A DNA stretch of 64,000 nt from an uncultured Actinomyces sp. (GTDB lineage: Bacteria > Actinomycetota > Actinomycetes > Actinomycetales > Actinomycetaceae): contig CALLSD010000062.1 in assembly GCA_938014245.1 (NCBI GenBank), positions 66,329 through 130,328 of the forward strand. Direction: 5' to 3'. Made by a program: the position numbers and the translations under genes. The notes below the pieces were generated by a model. The model did not search any database and was not told the origin of the DNA. It worked only from the letters and a program-made list of their open reading frames with translations. Positions 36,090-44,264 of this stretch are shown here, one piece after another (position 1 is the first letter of the stretch; each line of letters starts with the position of its first letter).

Positions 36090-37672
36090 AGTTCCTCCAA
36101 TGCCTTTGTCTGACGGAATCCAAGCCAGGCGATCACACCAACAACAGCGAAGATGAAGATCGACATTGCCGAGGCCAAACCATAGTTGTACTGGCCGCCC
36201 GCGAAGGCGATCTTGTAGACCATCGAAATCAAGATGTCAGTCTGACCCAAGGCGTAGGGCACACCTTCAAAGTCCGGCCCGCCCTTCGTCAGCATGTAAA
36301 TCAACGAGAAGTTGTTGAAGTTAAACGCGAAAGACGCAATCAGCAGCGGGGTTGTGGATTGCAAAACCAGAGGCAGCTTGATCGACCAGATGGTTCGCAA
36401 TCCAGACGCACCATCCATCTTTGCCGCTTCTTCAACATCTCCCGGGAGCGACTGAAGCGCACCCAAGCAGACGAGGAACATATAGGGGAAGCCGAGCCAG
36501 AGGTTCACACCGAGGATCGCGACCTTCGCCATAAGTCCATTGGTCAACCACGGAACCTGCGCCCCACCAAGCAACACGTTGTTAATGAAGCCGAATTCCT
36601 CGTTGAGCATGCCCTTCCACACCAGGGTCGCCAAGAAGCCAGGGAATGCGTAGGGAAGGATCATCAAGGACTGGTAGATCTTTCGGCCTCGGATTCGCTT
36701 GTCGGAGAAAATCAGCGCCAAGATAAGCCCAAAAGCGAATGTCGACAGGACAGATCCGATGGCAAAGACGAAAGACCACACGAGCGCATTCAGGAATGGC
36801 TTGACAATTCCAGAACCCGAAAACATCTGTGAGTAGTTGGAAGTACCCACAAAGACACGCCAACCGGTGGATAGCTGGTTACCCTGGCTATCTTCGAAAA
36901 CACCCTTTTGGTTATTCGCCTTGTAGACGACACCGTTTTGCGTGTTCGTCAGTGTATCGGCAGCTTCGTCGTAGGTGAAGGTGGACTTGGCGAGGTAGCC
37001 GGAGGTTCCGTCCGTCGTGACATAGTAGCCATCGTCAAGGTTGGAACTCACGGGAACCGTCAGCTGAGAAACTTCCGTCTGGCGGCTGGCCAGATCACCA
37101 AGGTCAAGGATCTTGTAGCCCGAGACATCGGTAATTCCCATTGCCGTCACAGTTCCCTGGACGCTCTGGAGAGGCTTGGTTGCCGTACCAAGCTTCAGTT
37201 CACCGGTCGCGGGGTCTGCGACAACGAGGCCCAGTTCGCTTCCATCTTCAACGACAGCGGTCTGGACAGTTGGAGCTCCTTCAACACGCTGGCGGTTCGA
37301 GGCCAAAATAGCTTCGATTGCATCCGTCTTCGTCGAGTTGTGACCATCTCCGTAGTTGGTCAATGAAACATACCCGGTGTAGCCCATGACGAAGAGCTGG
37401 TAGATCAAGAGGAAGATCATGCCGGGGAGAAGATATTTAGCAGGGAGCGCTCTCTTCGAGAAATACACCCAGTTAATGACGATGAGCAAGAACGCCATCA
37501 CACCGATGATGATCCAAGAATCGACGGCCCATGCCGCCATGATTCCGTAGATGCCCAGCGCATCAATGAGCATCATGATGATGAGTTTCGCAATAAAACC
37601 GGGCCGCATGACATCACGGGCATGCGAAGTACGGTCCTTCTGAACGGTACTCGAGGAAGAAGCTGCAGGCAT
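36086..37672 (-). CDS. Carbohydrate ABC transporter permease, MalF-like with large extracytoplasmic insert
   Basis: 528 residues. Helices near residues 27-75 and 78-105 are followed by about 190 residues of extracytoplasmic sequence (roughly 108-290), corresponding to the P2 loop of MalF. Then come the conserved channel helices with EAA motif EEAAKMDGASGLRTIWSIKLPLV. The C-terminal helix ends ALEEL. GAAGGACCACA precedes the ATG. The large loop is a MalF hallmark and contacts the binding protein, supporting maltodextrin specificity. Confidence 0.9.
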   Translation of the reverse strand: MPAASSSSTVQKDRTSHARDVMRPGFIAKLIIMMLIDALGIYGIMAAWAVDSWIIIGVMAFLLIVINWVYFSKRALPAKYLLPGMIFLLIYQLFVMGYTGYVSLTNYGDGHNSTKTDAIEAILASNRQRVEGAPTVQTAVVEDGSELGLVVADPATGELKLGTATKPLQSVQGTVTAMGITDVSGYKILDLGDLASRQTEVSQLTVPVSSNLDDGYYVTTDGTSGYLAKSTFTYDEAADTLTNTQNGVVYKANNQKGVFEDSQGNQLSTGWRVFVGTSNYSQMFSGSGIVKPFLNALVWSFVFAIGSVLSTFAFGLILALIFSDKRIRGRKIYQSLMILPYAFPGFLATLVWKGMLNEEFGFINNVLLGGAQVPWLTNGLMAKVAILGVNLWLGFPYMFLVCLGALQSLPGDVEEAAKMDGASGLRTIWSIKLPLVLQSTTPLLIASFAFNFNNFSLIYMLTKGGPDFEGVPYALGQTDILISMVYKIAFAGGQYNYGLASAMSIFIFAVVGVIAWLGFRQTKALEEL

Positions 37673-37733
37673 TGTGGTCCTTCGTTACCTATAACAGCGA
37701 TTAGGGAACCGTGAGCAAAAATGCTCAGGGATG

Positions 37734-37770
37734 GGTTTTGCGGGCACCCGGTTTGGGCGCCCGCAAAACC
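37734..37770 (-). terminator. Intercistronic hairpin between binding protein and permease genes
   Basis: GGTTTTGCGGGC (37734-37745) pairs perfectly with 37759-37770 just after the binding-protein stop. No U tail. It probably allows partial read-through or protects the upstream mRNA, raising binding-protein levels over permeases, as in other mal operons. Confidence 0.68.
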
Positions 37771-37781
37771 GGGAGACCTCA

Positions 37782-39008
37782 CTACTTGTTCATTGTGGTC
37801 TTGATGTTGTTAACCATGGTCTCCCACGAGGAGGCGGGATCGGCACCATTTACAATGGCGACCTCAGTCTTGCCCCAGTAATCCCACACGGCTTTCATTT
37901 CGGGGATTGCCGGCATGGGCAGGCCCTTTCCGGCGATGGAAGCGAACTGCTTGAGGTTTTCGTCGGTGAGCGAGTCAGCAACTTCGATCATTGCCGGAAC
38001 GCGTCCACCCAGCTGCTGCAGCTTGGACTGTGCTTCCTTGGTCTCCAGGTACTGGAAGAACTTGCTGACCAGAACCTGGTTCTGGGTCTTGGAGCTCTGG
38101 TAGAACGTCTGAACACCAACGAAGGGCTTGGCTTCCTTGCCGCCTGCGGAAGGAATCGGGAGGACGGAGACGTCGAGTCCGGCTTCCTTAGCAGCGGTGA
38201 CATTCCAGGGGCCGGTCACCATGTAGGCTGCCTTACCCTTGAGGAAAGCATCCTTGGCAATGTCGGAGGTGATGTTCGGGTTGAGGGTCTTTGCTGCACC
38301 CTGCTCCTTGAGCCACTGGGTGAACTCGGATGCGCCGGCTCCACCCAGGGTCAGATCAGAGGTGTAGGAGCCGTCAGCGGACTGCTTGAAGACCTCGTTG
38401 CCGAAGGAGCTCTCGAAAGCGTAGAGGTGGTAGGGGTCACCGTCGGTGCCCATCTGAACAACGAAGGGGTACTCCGAACCGGCCTTCTTACCGGAGGCAA
38501 CCATTTCATCAAAGGTCTTCGGGGAGTCGGAAGTGAGCTTGTTGTTACGAACCAGTGCAACAGACTCAACGGCGTAGGGAACGCCGTAGGTCTTGCCGTC
38601 GTAGGTCACGCCCTGGATTGCCGCCTCGGAGAACTTTGACTTTGCATCGCCCAAGTCAACGGGGGAAATAACGCCGTTCTTCACCAGCTGGCCGAGCCCG
38701 TCGTGGGCCGTAACCATGATGTCGGGGCCGTTTCCGGTCGGAACCTGGCTAATGAACTCTTGACCCATGTCGGTCTGAGACTTCTGAACAACCTGAACGT
38801 CCACCTTGGTGGCTGCAGTGAAGTCCTTGGCCAGCTCCTGGATCTGCGAGTAACGGGTGTCATCGGCCCACACCGTCAGCGAACCGACGGAAGAAGAAGC
38901 GCTTGCGGATGCCGACTGGCTGCCCGAAGAGTTCGAGCCTCCATTCGAGCACGCTGCAAGCGTTGCTGTAACTGCCAAAACTCCGCATACTGCTATGCCT
39001 CGTCGCAT
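37782..39008 (-). CDS. Maltose-type extracellular solute-binding lipoprotein
   Basis: 408 residues. Signal peptide with lipobox LAAC (Cys about residue 20) followed by a Ser/Gly/Ala linker. The family 1 fold is evident in GSLTVWADDTRYSQIQELAKDF (start), ISQVPTGNGPDIMVTAHDGLGQLVKNG, YGVPYAVESVALVRN, KGKAAYMVTGPWNV and KPFVGVQTFY, all close to MalE/MalX. The start has AGGAG five bases upstream. First gene of the operon, divergent from a LacI-type gene. There is no ATPase gene in the cluster; in actinobacteria a shared MsiK-type ATPase usually serves. Confidence 0.92.
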   Translation of the reverse strand: MRRGIAVCGVLAVTATLAACSNGGSNSSGSQSASASASSSVGSLTVWADDTRYSQIQELAKDFTAATKVDVQVVQKSQTDMGQEFISQVPTGNGPDIMVTAHDGLGQLVKNGVISPVDLGDAKSKFSEAAIQGVTYDGKTYGVPYAVESVALVRNNKLTSDSPKTFDEMVASGKKAGSEYPFVVQMGTDGDPYHLYAFESSFGNEVFKQSADGSYTSDLTLGGAGASEFTQWLKEQGAAKTLNPNITSDIAKDAFLKGKAAYMVTGPWNVTAAKEAGLDVSVLPIPSAGGKEAKPFVGVQTFYQSSKTQNQVLVSKFFQYLETKEAQSKLQQLGGRVPAMIEVADSLTDENLKQFASIAGKGLPMPAIPEMKAVWDYWGKTEVAIVNGADPASSWETMVNNIKTTMNK

Positions 39009-39078
39009 GTCAACTCCTGATCAATTGAGTATTGCTCGTACACAGTTGTACTTTGCACTTAAGACCACTCTAATCACA

Positions 39079-39104
39079 GAAAATCGTTTTCAGCAAGCGG
39101 TTTC
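39079..39104. promoter_or_regulatory. Candidate LacI-type operator
   Basis: The imperfect palindrome GAAAATCGTTTTC (39079-39091) is followed by AGCAAGCGGTTTC, whose AAGCGGTTT core resembles LacI/MalR-family half-sites with a central CG. It lies between the divergent binding-protein and regulator genes. Assignment is tentative. Confidence 0.45.
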
Positions 39105-39177
39105 AGGATTGTTAGAAAAATGATATCTTTGGGTCACATCCCGTCTATCATGCATGCCCATTCTGAAAGGCCCTTCG

Positions 39178-40194
39178 ATGTCGAAGAACCGCACCCGCAT
39201 GGCCGACATTGCCTCACATGCCGGTGTTTCTATCGCAACCGTCTCGCGCGTATTTAACGGAGTCGGACAGGTCTCGGACGACACTCGATACCGAGTTCTC
39301 ACAGCAATCGACGAACTTGGCTACGAACGCCCCAGCATGCTTGCCGACGACAATCGCCTCATCATCGGAGTAATCGTCCCCGAACTAACAAATCCCATTT
39401 TTGCCACCTTCGCTCACACCCTCCACACGGAGGTCGACAGGGCGGGTGGCCAGGCATTTATCGCCTCACAAACTCCCGGCACCACCAGCGAAGAAGAACA
39501 CACTCAAGCCTTTCTTGCGCGAGGAGTTTCAGGACTCATCTTTGTCTCTGGCCGCCACGCAGACCTGCAAGCAGACCTGAGTCGCTATACAAATCTCTCC
39601 CAGATTCATCTCCCCTTCGTCACCATTAACGGCGCTCGGAGCGAGGTCCAAGCGCCAGACTTTTCAACGGAAGACGCTCTGGGAATTCGCGCATCAATCC
39701 AACACCTCAAAGAACTAGGCCACCGCAAGATTGCAATGCTCGGCGGACGTCATCACGTCGTCCCAGCACTGCGCAAAGGCGAGGCCTTCCGCCAAGTCAT
39801 GTCCCAAGAACTTGGGATCCCCAACCCTACGGTCGTGGAAACTTTCTACACTTACGAGGCCGCGGCCTCGGCAACCCACGCACTGATCGACGGCGGAATA
39901 ACGGCGATCATTGCCGGATCAGATCTCCAGGCAATGGGTGCAATCAGGACCATTCAGTCGAGAGGACTGAGCGTTCCCGGAGACATTTCGGTAATCGGCT
40001 TTGACGACTCCTTTCTCATGCCCCATCTCTCCCCCGCTCTTACAACGGTCCGACAGCCGGTTGAAGCTATCTCACATTCGGCAGTCTCTTCACTCTTCGA
40101 TGCGATCCACTCACAAAAACCGCAGCAACATCAGGATTTTGCGTTTACTCCTGACCTCGTCGTACGCGCTTCCACAGGGCGAGCGCGCTTTTGA
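39178..40194 (+). CDS. LacI-family transcriptional regulator
   Basis: 338 residues from the ATG at 39178 (GAAAGGCCCTTCG upstream; the frame starts at 39154 without a ribosome site). The helix-turn-helix is classic: MADIASHAGVSIATVSRVFNG, then the hinge. The periplasmic-binding-like domain follows (LIIGVIVPELTNPIFATFAHTL ... FVSGRHADL ... GDISVIGFDDSFLMPHLSPALTTVRQP). It is divergent from the maltose-type operon, so it probably controls that operon in response to sugar. Its stop codon (40192-40194) lies inside the -35 box of the next operon. Confidence 0.93.
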   Translation: MSKNRTRMADIASHAGVSIATVSRVFNGVGQVSDDTRYRVLTAIDELGYERPSMLADDNRLIIGVIVPELTNPIFATFAHTLHTEVDRAGGQAFIASQTPGTTSEEEHTQAFLARGVSGLIFVSGRHADLQADLSRYTNLSQIHLPFVTINGARSEVQAPDFSTEDALGIRASIQHLKELGHRKIAMLGGRHHVVPALRKGEAFRQVMSQELGIPNPTVVETFYTYEAAASATHALIDGGITAIIAGSDLQAMGAIRTIQSRGLSVPGDISVIGFDDSFLMPHLSPALTTVRQPVEAISHSAVSSLFDAIHSQKPQQHQDFAFTPDLVVRASTGRARF

Positions 40195-40228
40195 CAACCG
40201 TTATCAATACGCTTGATAATGATTATCA
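40191..40228 (+). promoter_or_regulatory. Zinc-operon promoter with two Zur boxes
   Basis: TTGACA (40191-40196) and GATAAT (40215-40220) are 18 bases apart. Two 7-1-7 inverted repeats cover them: TGACAACCGTTATCA (40192-40206, one mismatch) and TGATAATGATTATCA (40214-40228, perfect). The predicted transcription start, about 7 bases after the -10, coincides with the znuA ATG at 40228. Zur bound with zinc would block both promoter elements. Confidence 0.82.
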
Positions 40229-41214
40229 TGAGTTTTTCGCGTTCACATACTGTTTTTGCCGTTACCGCCGCCGCAGCGCTTGCACTGAGCGCATGTTCTT
40301 CTTCGGCTTCCTCACCTTCCTCAAGCGCTTCAAGCTCCCAAGCTTCCGCTTCCCCCATGAAGGTCATGGCTAGCTTCTACCCCCTCCAGTACCTGACCGA
40401 GAAGATCGGCGGAGACCTGGTCAGCGTCGAGTCCCTCACCCCTCCGGGAGCAGAACCCCACGACCTCGAATTGTCGAACCAAAAGGTCCAGCAGCTTTCC
40501 CAGGCAGGAGCTGTCGTTTACCTCAAGGGTTTCCAATCCGCAGTCGACAAGGCCGTTGAACTCAACGCCCCCAAGACCGTCATCGATGTGTCGACCAGCG
40601 TTGACCTGGTTGACGCAGAAAAGCACGAAAGCGAACTAGATGTCGCTGACGACGGCGAAAAGACAGAAGAAGCTCACGAACATGAGCACGAGCACGGCTC
40701 AACCGATCCTCACTTCTGGCTCGATCCCACCCGCATGGCCAGCGCAGCGACTCAAATCGGCGACGCTCTTGCCCAAGCTGATCCGGCCAACGCCGAGACC
40801 TACAAGAAGAACGCTGCTTCCATGAAGTCTCAGATGGAAGCCCTGAGCAAGAAGCTTGTCGACGGCACTGCAAAGTGCCAGCACAAGGAATTCGTGACCT
40901 CTCATGAGGCCTTCGGATACCTCGCAGACCGCACCGGTCTCACCCAGCTGGGTCTGTCCGGCCTCGATCCCGATTCCACTCCCTCCCCCGCACGGCTCAA
41001 GCAGATTTCCGATGCGGTCAAGGCGAAGGGAATCACGACCATCTTCACCGAAGAGCTCCTCAGCCCCAAGGTTGCTGAAACCCTGGCAAAGGATCTGGGA
41101 ATCACCACTGCAGTTCTCGACCCGATCGAATCTCAGGCCGATGATTCGAAGGACTACGAAGCAGTGATGAACGAGAACCTTGAAGCACTGCAAAAGGCTC
41201 TGAGCTGCGAGTAA
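40228..41214 (+). CDS. znuA: Zinc ABC transporter substrate-binding lipoprotein
   Basis: 328 residues from the ATG at 40228 (MSFSRSHTVF). No ribosome site lies upstream, fitting a leaderless mRNA. The lipobox LSAC is followed by a Ser/Ala linker. Cluster A-I metal-binding fold: MASFYPLQYLTEKIGGD, PPGAEPHDLELSN (first His), then a His/Glu-rich loop EEAHEHEHEHGSTDPHFWLDP (second His and zinc-gathering loop), FVTSHEAFGYLADRTGL (third His) and the C-terminal Glu/Asp area. The His-rich loop indicates zinc rather than manganese. First gene of znuA-znuC-znuB-zur. Confidence 0.93.
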   Translation: MSFSRSHTVFAVTAAAALALSACSSSASSPSSSASSSQASASPMKVMASFYPLQYLTEKIGGDLVSVESLTPPGAEPHDLELSNQKVQQLSQAGAVVYLKGFQSAVDKAVELNAPKTVIDVSTSVDLVDAEKHESELDVADDGEKTEEAHEHEHEHGSTDPHFWLDPTRMASAATQIGDALAQADPANAETYKKNAASMKSQMEALSKKLVDGTAKCQHKEFVTSHEAFGYLADRTGLTQLGLSGLDPDSTPSPARLKQISDAVKAKGITTIFTEELLSPKVAETLAKDLGITTAVLDPIESQADDSKDYEAVMNENLEALQKALSCE

Positions 41215-41245
41215 ACACCGCACCAGATTTAAACTGATATCTCGG

Positions 41246-41289
41246 CGTTGGGGCGGCATGATTCCACAGTGAACCATGCCGCCCCAACG
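41246..41289 (+). terminator. Hairpin between znuA and znuC
   Basis: CGTTGGGGCGGCATG (41246-41260) pairs perfectly over 15 bases with 41275-41289. No U run follows, so partial termination or mRNA stabilisation is likelier than a full stop. The hairpin covers an in-frame ATG at 41276, which argues against that ATG as the znuC start. Confidence 0.7.
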
Positions 41290-41305
41290 ACTACACTCGA
41301 CACTA

Positions 41306-42073
41306 ATGGGAACGACATTCAATATCTCTACTGACCCGGTGATCGCACTGGACCATGTCCACGTTGCTTGGGAACACGACCTCATTCTTCACGGCATCAC
41401 CGCTTCAATCCCCCAAGGGCAATGCGTCGCCGTAACCGGCCCAAATGGCGCTGGAAAATCCACGCTGATGAAGGCGGTCCTTGGAACTGCACCAATCTCC
41501 TCGGGCGATATCACGCTCTTCGGAAATTCGATCCGCAAACGTTCCGCGATTCCATGGCAGCGGATCGGCTATGTTCCCCAGCGCGCATCCTCCGGTGGCG
41601 CAATCTCCTCCTCATGCATTGAAGTTGTTCTCTCCGGCCTCCTCGGCACCCGCAAGTGGTGGCACTCTCGCGGCGACCGCACCAAAGCACTCGACGCACT
41701 GCGCGCCGTCGGCCTCGCACATCGCGCGAAGGACCCACTCCACATTCTTTCCGGCGGGCAACAACAGCGCGTACTCATTGCGCGCGCACTGGTCCGCAAG
41801 CCAGAGCTCCTCATCATGGACGAACCCATGGCTGGGATCGACGCATCCTCACGCGCCAGACTGGCCGAAATCTGCCAAGCCGCAAAGGACGAGGGGGTCA
41901 CAATCCTGCTGGTACTCCACGAGTTAGGCGAACTTGCCCCAGTCCTCGACCGTGAACTCCACATCCGATCTGGACACTTTACCTACGACGGCCCTGCCCG
42001 AAGCGACGCACGCGATCCACACGCCGAGCACTGCACGACGGCCGACCACCGCGAAACGGAGGGAAGCCGATGA
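41306..42073 (+). CDS. znuC: Zinc ABC transporter ATP-binding protein
   Basis: 255 residues from the ATG at 41306 (MGTTFNIS). Walker A GPNGAGKSTLMKA, Q-loop YVPQRAS, signature LSGGQQQRVLIARAL, Walker B ELLIMDEPMAGID and switch His in LVLHELGEL are all intact. No ribosome site is seen ahead of this ATG; a TACACT hexamer at 41292-41297 could be a -10 giving a second leaderless mRNA. The frame upstream to 41276 falls in a hairpin. Its stop overlaps znuB (ATGA). Confidence 0.92.
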   Translation: MGTTFNISTDPVIALDHVHVAWEHDLILHGITASIPQGQCVAVTGPNGAGKSTLMKAVLGTAPISSGDITLFGNSIRKRSAIPWQRIGYVPQRASSGGAISSSCIEVVLSGLLGTRKWWHSRGDRTKALDALRAVGLAHRAKDPLHILSGGQQQRVLIARALVRKPELLIMDEPMAGIDASSRARLAEICQAAKDEGVTILLVLHELGELAPVLDRELHIRSGHFTYDGPARSDARDPHAEHCTTADHRETEGSR

Positions 42074-43002
42074 TCTTCGATATGCTCGCATCGCCCTTGA
42101 TGCAACGATCCCTTCTTGCTGCACTCTTGGTCGGCTTATGCGCGCCGATCGTCGGGACCTACCTGGTGCACCGTCGCCTCGCGATGCTCGGTGACGGGAT
42201 CGGCCACATCTCCTTGACGGGAGTCGCCTTGGGATGGCTTGCCGGGACCGCCGCAAATGTCACGCCGCATGATCAATGGGCAATCCCCGGGGCCCTAGTT
42301 GTGTCCTTACTTGGCGCGGTTACCATCGAGCTTGTCCGCCAGTCCGGGCGAACGTCCTCAGACGTCGCCCTTGCCATGCTCTTTTACGGCGGCATCGCCG
42401 GAGGCGTGCTGCTCATCGGGCTGGCTAACGGCACATCTTCCCAGCTGAACGCCTATCTTTTCGGTTCAATTTCAACTGTTTCAAGCAGTGACGTCTGGTC
42501 GATTTGTCTCCTGGCTCTTGTCATTGTCGTGATCGGTATCGGGCTGCTTCCCGCACTCTACTCGGTGACCAATGACGAGGAATTCGCTCGCTCGACCGGG
42601 CTTCCCGTGCGTGCACTCACCATGCTCATCGCGATTTTGTCAGCCCTCACAGTTGTTGTCGCGATGCGAATCGTTGGGTCACTCCTTGTCTCGGCTCTCA
42701 TGGTCGTTCCCGTAGCGATCGCACAATTGGGGGCGCATTCCTTCCGCCGGACCATGGCGTATGCGATGGTCCTGGGCGCAGTGCTATGTCTGGGCGGTTT
42801 AACCCTGACCTACTACGTCGACCTCTCCCCCGGCGCAACAATTGTTGTTGGGGCGATTGCTCTCTATGCTGTTGGATACGGAATCCGAGGCCTACGCGAC
42901 CACTTCCGCCGCAAGCAGAGGATGCGCGCACTATCCGCCCCCGCTGATCATCCCGAGGCCTCGCGCACGGACGAGGCCCACGCCACCACCGCGCGCGGCT
43001 AG
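42070..43002 (+). CDS. znuB: Zinc ABC transporter permease
   Basis: 310 residues with about eight membrane helices. ABC-3 family features are the N-terminal LMQRSLLAALLVGLCAPIVGTYLVHRRLAMLGDGIGHISLTGVALG motif and the later VVAMRIVGSLLVSALMVVPVAIAQ. The C-terminal tail (about 30 residues) is charged and cytoplasmic. It overlaps znuC by 4 bases and is followed 45 bases later by zur. Confidence 0.94.
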   Translation: MIFDMLASPLMQRSLLAALLVGLCAPIVGTYLVHRRLAMLGDGIGHISLTGVALGWLAGTAANVTPHDQWAIPGALVVSLLGAVTIELVRQSGRTSSDVALAMLFYGGIAGGVLLIGLANGTSSQLNAYLFGSISTVSSSDVWSICLLALVIVVIGIGLLPALYSVTNDEEFARSTGLPVRALTMLIAILSALTVVVAMRIVGSLLVSALMVVPVAIAQLGAHSFRRTMAYAMVLGAVLCLGGLTLTYYVDLSPGATIVVGAIALYAVGYGIRGLRDHFRRKQRMRALSAPADHPEASRTDEAHATTARG

Positions 43003-43047
43003 GGAAACGAAAAAAGGAACATAGGCCTCGTCAATGAAAGGATCGCC

Positions 43048-43443
43048 ATGCAGCGAATGACCAAGCAACGCCAGGCGGTTTTCGACAACCTCAGTGAGCA
43101 CCGCGACTTCCGCAGCGCGCAGAAGGTCTTTGAGGACCTCACCTCGCGCGGGCACAAGATCGGCTTGGCGACGGTTTATCGCAACCTCCAGGCATTGGCT
43201 GAAGACCATCAAATTGACGTCCTGCGCTCCAGCGAGGGCGAGGCCCTGTATCGCAAGTGCGATACTCATACGCATCACCACCACCTGGTGTGCCGCAATT
43301 GCGGACGAGCCGAGGATTTGGGTGTTGAAGAACTTGAAAAGTGGGTTTCTACGGTTGCACAGACGCACGGTTACACCCAGATTGAGCACTCGATTGAGCT
43401 CTTCGGCCTGTGCGCCGACTGCACGCGAAAGGCAAACAATTGA
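43048..43443 (+). CDS. zur: Fur-family zinc regulator Zur
   Basis: 131 residues. The winged helix is in the first 80 residues (MTKQRQAVFDNLSEHRDFRSAQKVFEDL, then GLATVYRNLQALAE). The C-terminal dimer domain has CDTHTHHHHLVCRNCG and LCADC; the two C-x2-C pairs hold a structural zinc and the histidines sense zinc. It sits at the end of the zinc uptake operon, and the operon promoter carries two Zur boxes, so Zur rather than Fur is the right call. GAAAGGATCGCC precedes the ATG. Confidence 0.92.
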   Translation: MQRMTKQRQAVFDNLSEHRDFRSAQKVFEDLTSRGHKIGLATVYRNLQALAEDHQIDVLRSSEGEALYRKCDTHTHHHHLVCRNCGRAEDLGVEELEKWVSTVAQTHGYTQIEHSIELFGLCADCTRKANN

Positions 43444-43952
43444 CACCCTCGTGGGCATCCTCGGGACTGCCGCTCTTTATCTTCCTGTTTTTCGTTGTTT
43501 TTCATCGCGCACAGCTGACCTATTGGCTGGGACGCGGCGCAGCAAAAGGGGCATTGGCCTCTGCGGGGAAGAACGGCCTGCGAGGAAAGATCGCTGCTTG
43601 GTTTGAGGGGCCCGTCCCGAAGTACGGCGCTCGGCTGCTCGAGCAGTGGGGAATCGTCATCATTCCCCTGTGCTTCCTCACTGTCGGCGTTCAGACTGCC
43701 GTCAATGCCGGCGCGGGCGTCGTGCGAATGTCGTGGAAGAAGTACACGCTCGCGATGATTCCGGGCTGTATCGCTTGGTCGATCATGTACGGTCTGGGCA
43801 TGCTCGCCGTGTGGATGGCGGTCGTGCGCGCAGCAGCTGGTTCGGTGTGGGCTTGGCTTGGCCTGCTTGCAGTGGCTGCGGTTGTCGCAACGGTCGTTCT
43901 GGTCAAGCGACGCCGCGCGCGGAAGCGAGCAGAGCCTCGAGCACGGGTATGA
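43440..43952 (+). CDS. DedA/VTT-like membrane protein, short form
   Basis: 170 residues if started at TTG 43440, which overlaps the zur stop (TTGA); no other start gives a sensible N-terminus. Hydrophobic segments lie at about residues 7-22, 66-84, 100-125 and 135-157. KYGARLLEQWGIVIIPLCFLTVGVQTAVNAGAGVVRMSWKKYTLAMIPGCIAWSIMYG is the VTT (SNARE-associated) motif block of DedA proteins, though the protein is shorter than typical DedA (about 200). The C-terminus is strongly basic (RRRARKRAEPRARV). It may be a lipid scramblase relative; linkage to zinc is positional only. Confidence 0.75.
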   Translation: MTPSWASSGLPLFIFLFFVVFHRAQLTYWLGRGAAKGALASAGKNGLRGKIAAWFEGPVPKYGARLLEQWGIVIIPLCFLTVGVQTAVNAGAGVVRMSWKKYTLAMIPGCIAWSIMYGLGMLAVWMAVVRAAAGSVWAWLGLLAVAAVVATVVLVKRRRARKRAEPRARV

Positions 43953-43984
43953 GTGTCTGCACGAACATCTTCACACCGAATTGA

Positions 43985-44118
43985 CACACGAAGTCGCGGA
44001 ATAACACACGCCATCCGTGCCTTCCTCCGCCCCCTCCCCCAAAAAACACACGAAGTCGCCAAAAGACACAGGGCATAGCCTGTGACATTCACCGACTTCA
44101 TGTGGACGACTTCATGTG
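43985..44118 (+). repeat. Intergenic palindromic element, copy C (variant)
   Basis: Arms: CACACGAAGTC at 43985-43995 and 44047-44057, and GACTTCATGTG (one change) at 44094-44104 and 44108-44118. The 44047-44104 core folds into the best hairpin of the family, with about 26 nearly continuous pairs and AAAGACACAGG facing CCTGTGACATT. The left spacer is ten bases longer than in copies A and B and has diverged, and an extra right arm is present. It lies between convergent genes. Confidence 0.8.
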
Positions 44119-44177
44119 GAGCTAGCGTGGAGCAAGCAGGAAGCCGAAGCACTACAAACCCCACCTTGACTTATTTG

Positions 44178-44264
44178 CCAGCCCCGCCAGCCGCAAGGTC
44201 CTGAACACCCCCCAGCTACGAGGCCCTAAGCGCCAGCCCCACCAGCCACGCGGTCCTGAGCACC
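44178..44264. repeat. 32-bp imperfect direct repeat copying the uppS tail
   Basis: 44178-44209 and 44233-44264 are 32-base near-copies with about five differences, 55 bases apart. The right copy encodes the last residues of UppS (AQDRVAGGAGA then stop). The left copy, read the same way, would give VQDLAAGGAGK then stop, but lies beyond the real stop. It looks like a partial duplication of the gene end. Confidence 0.65.
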
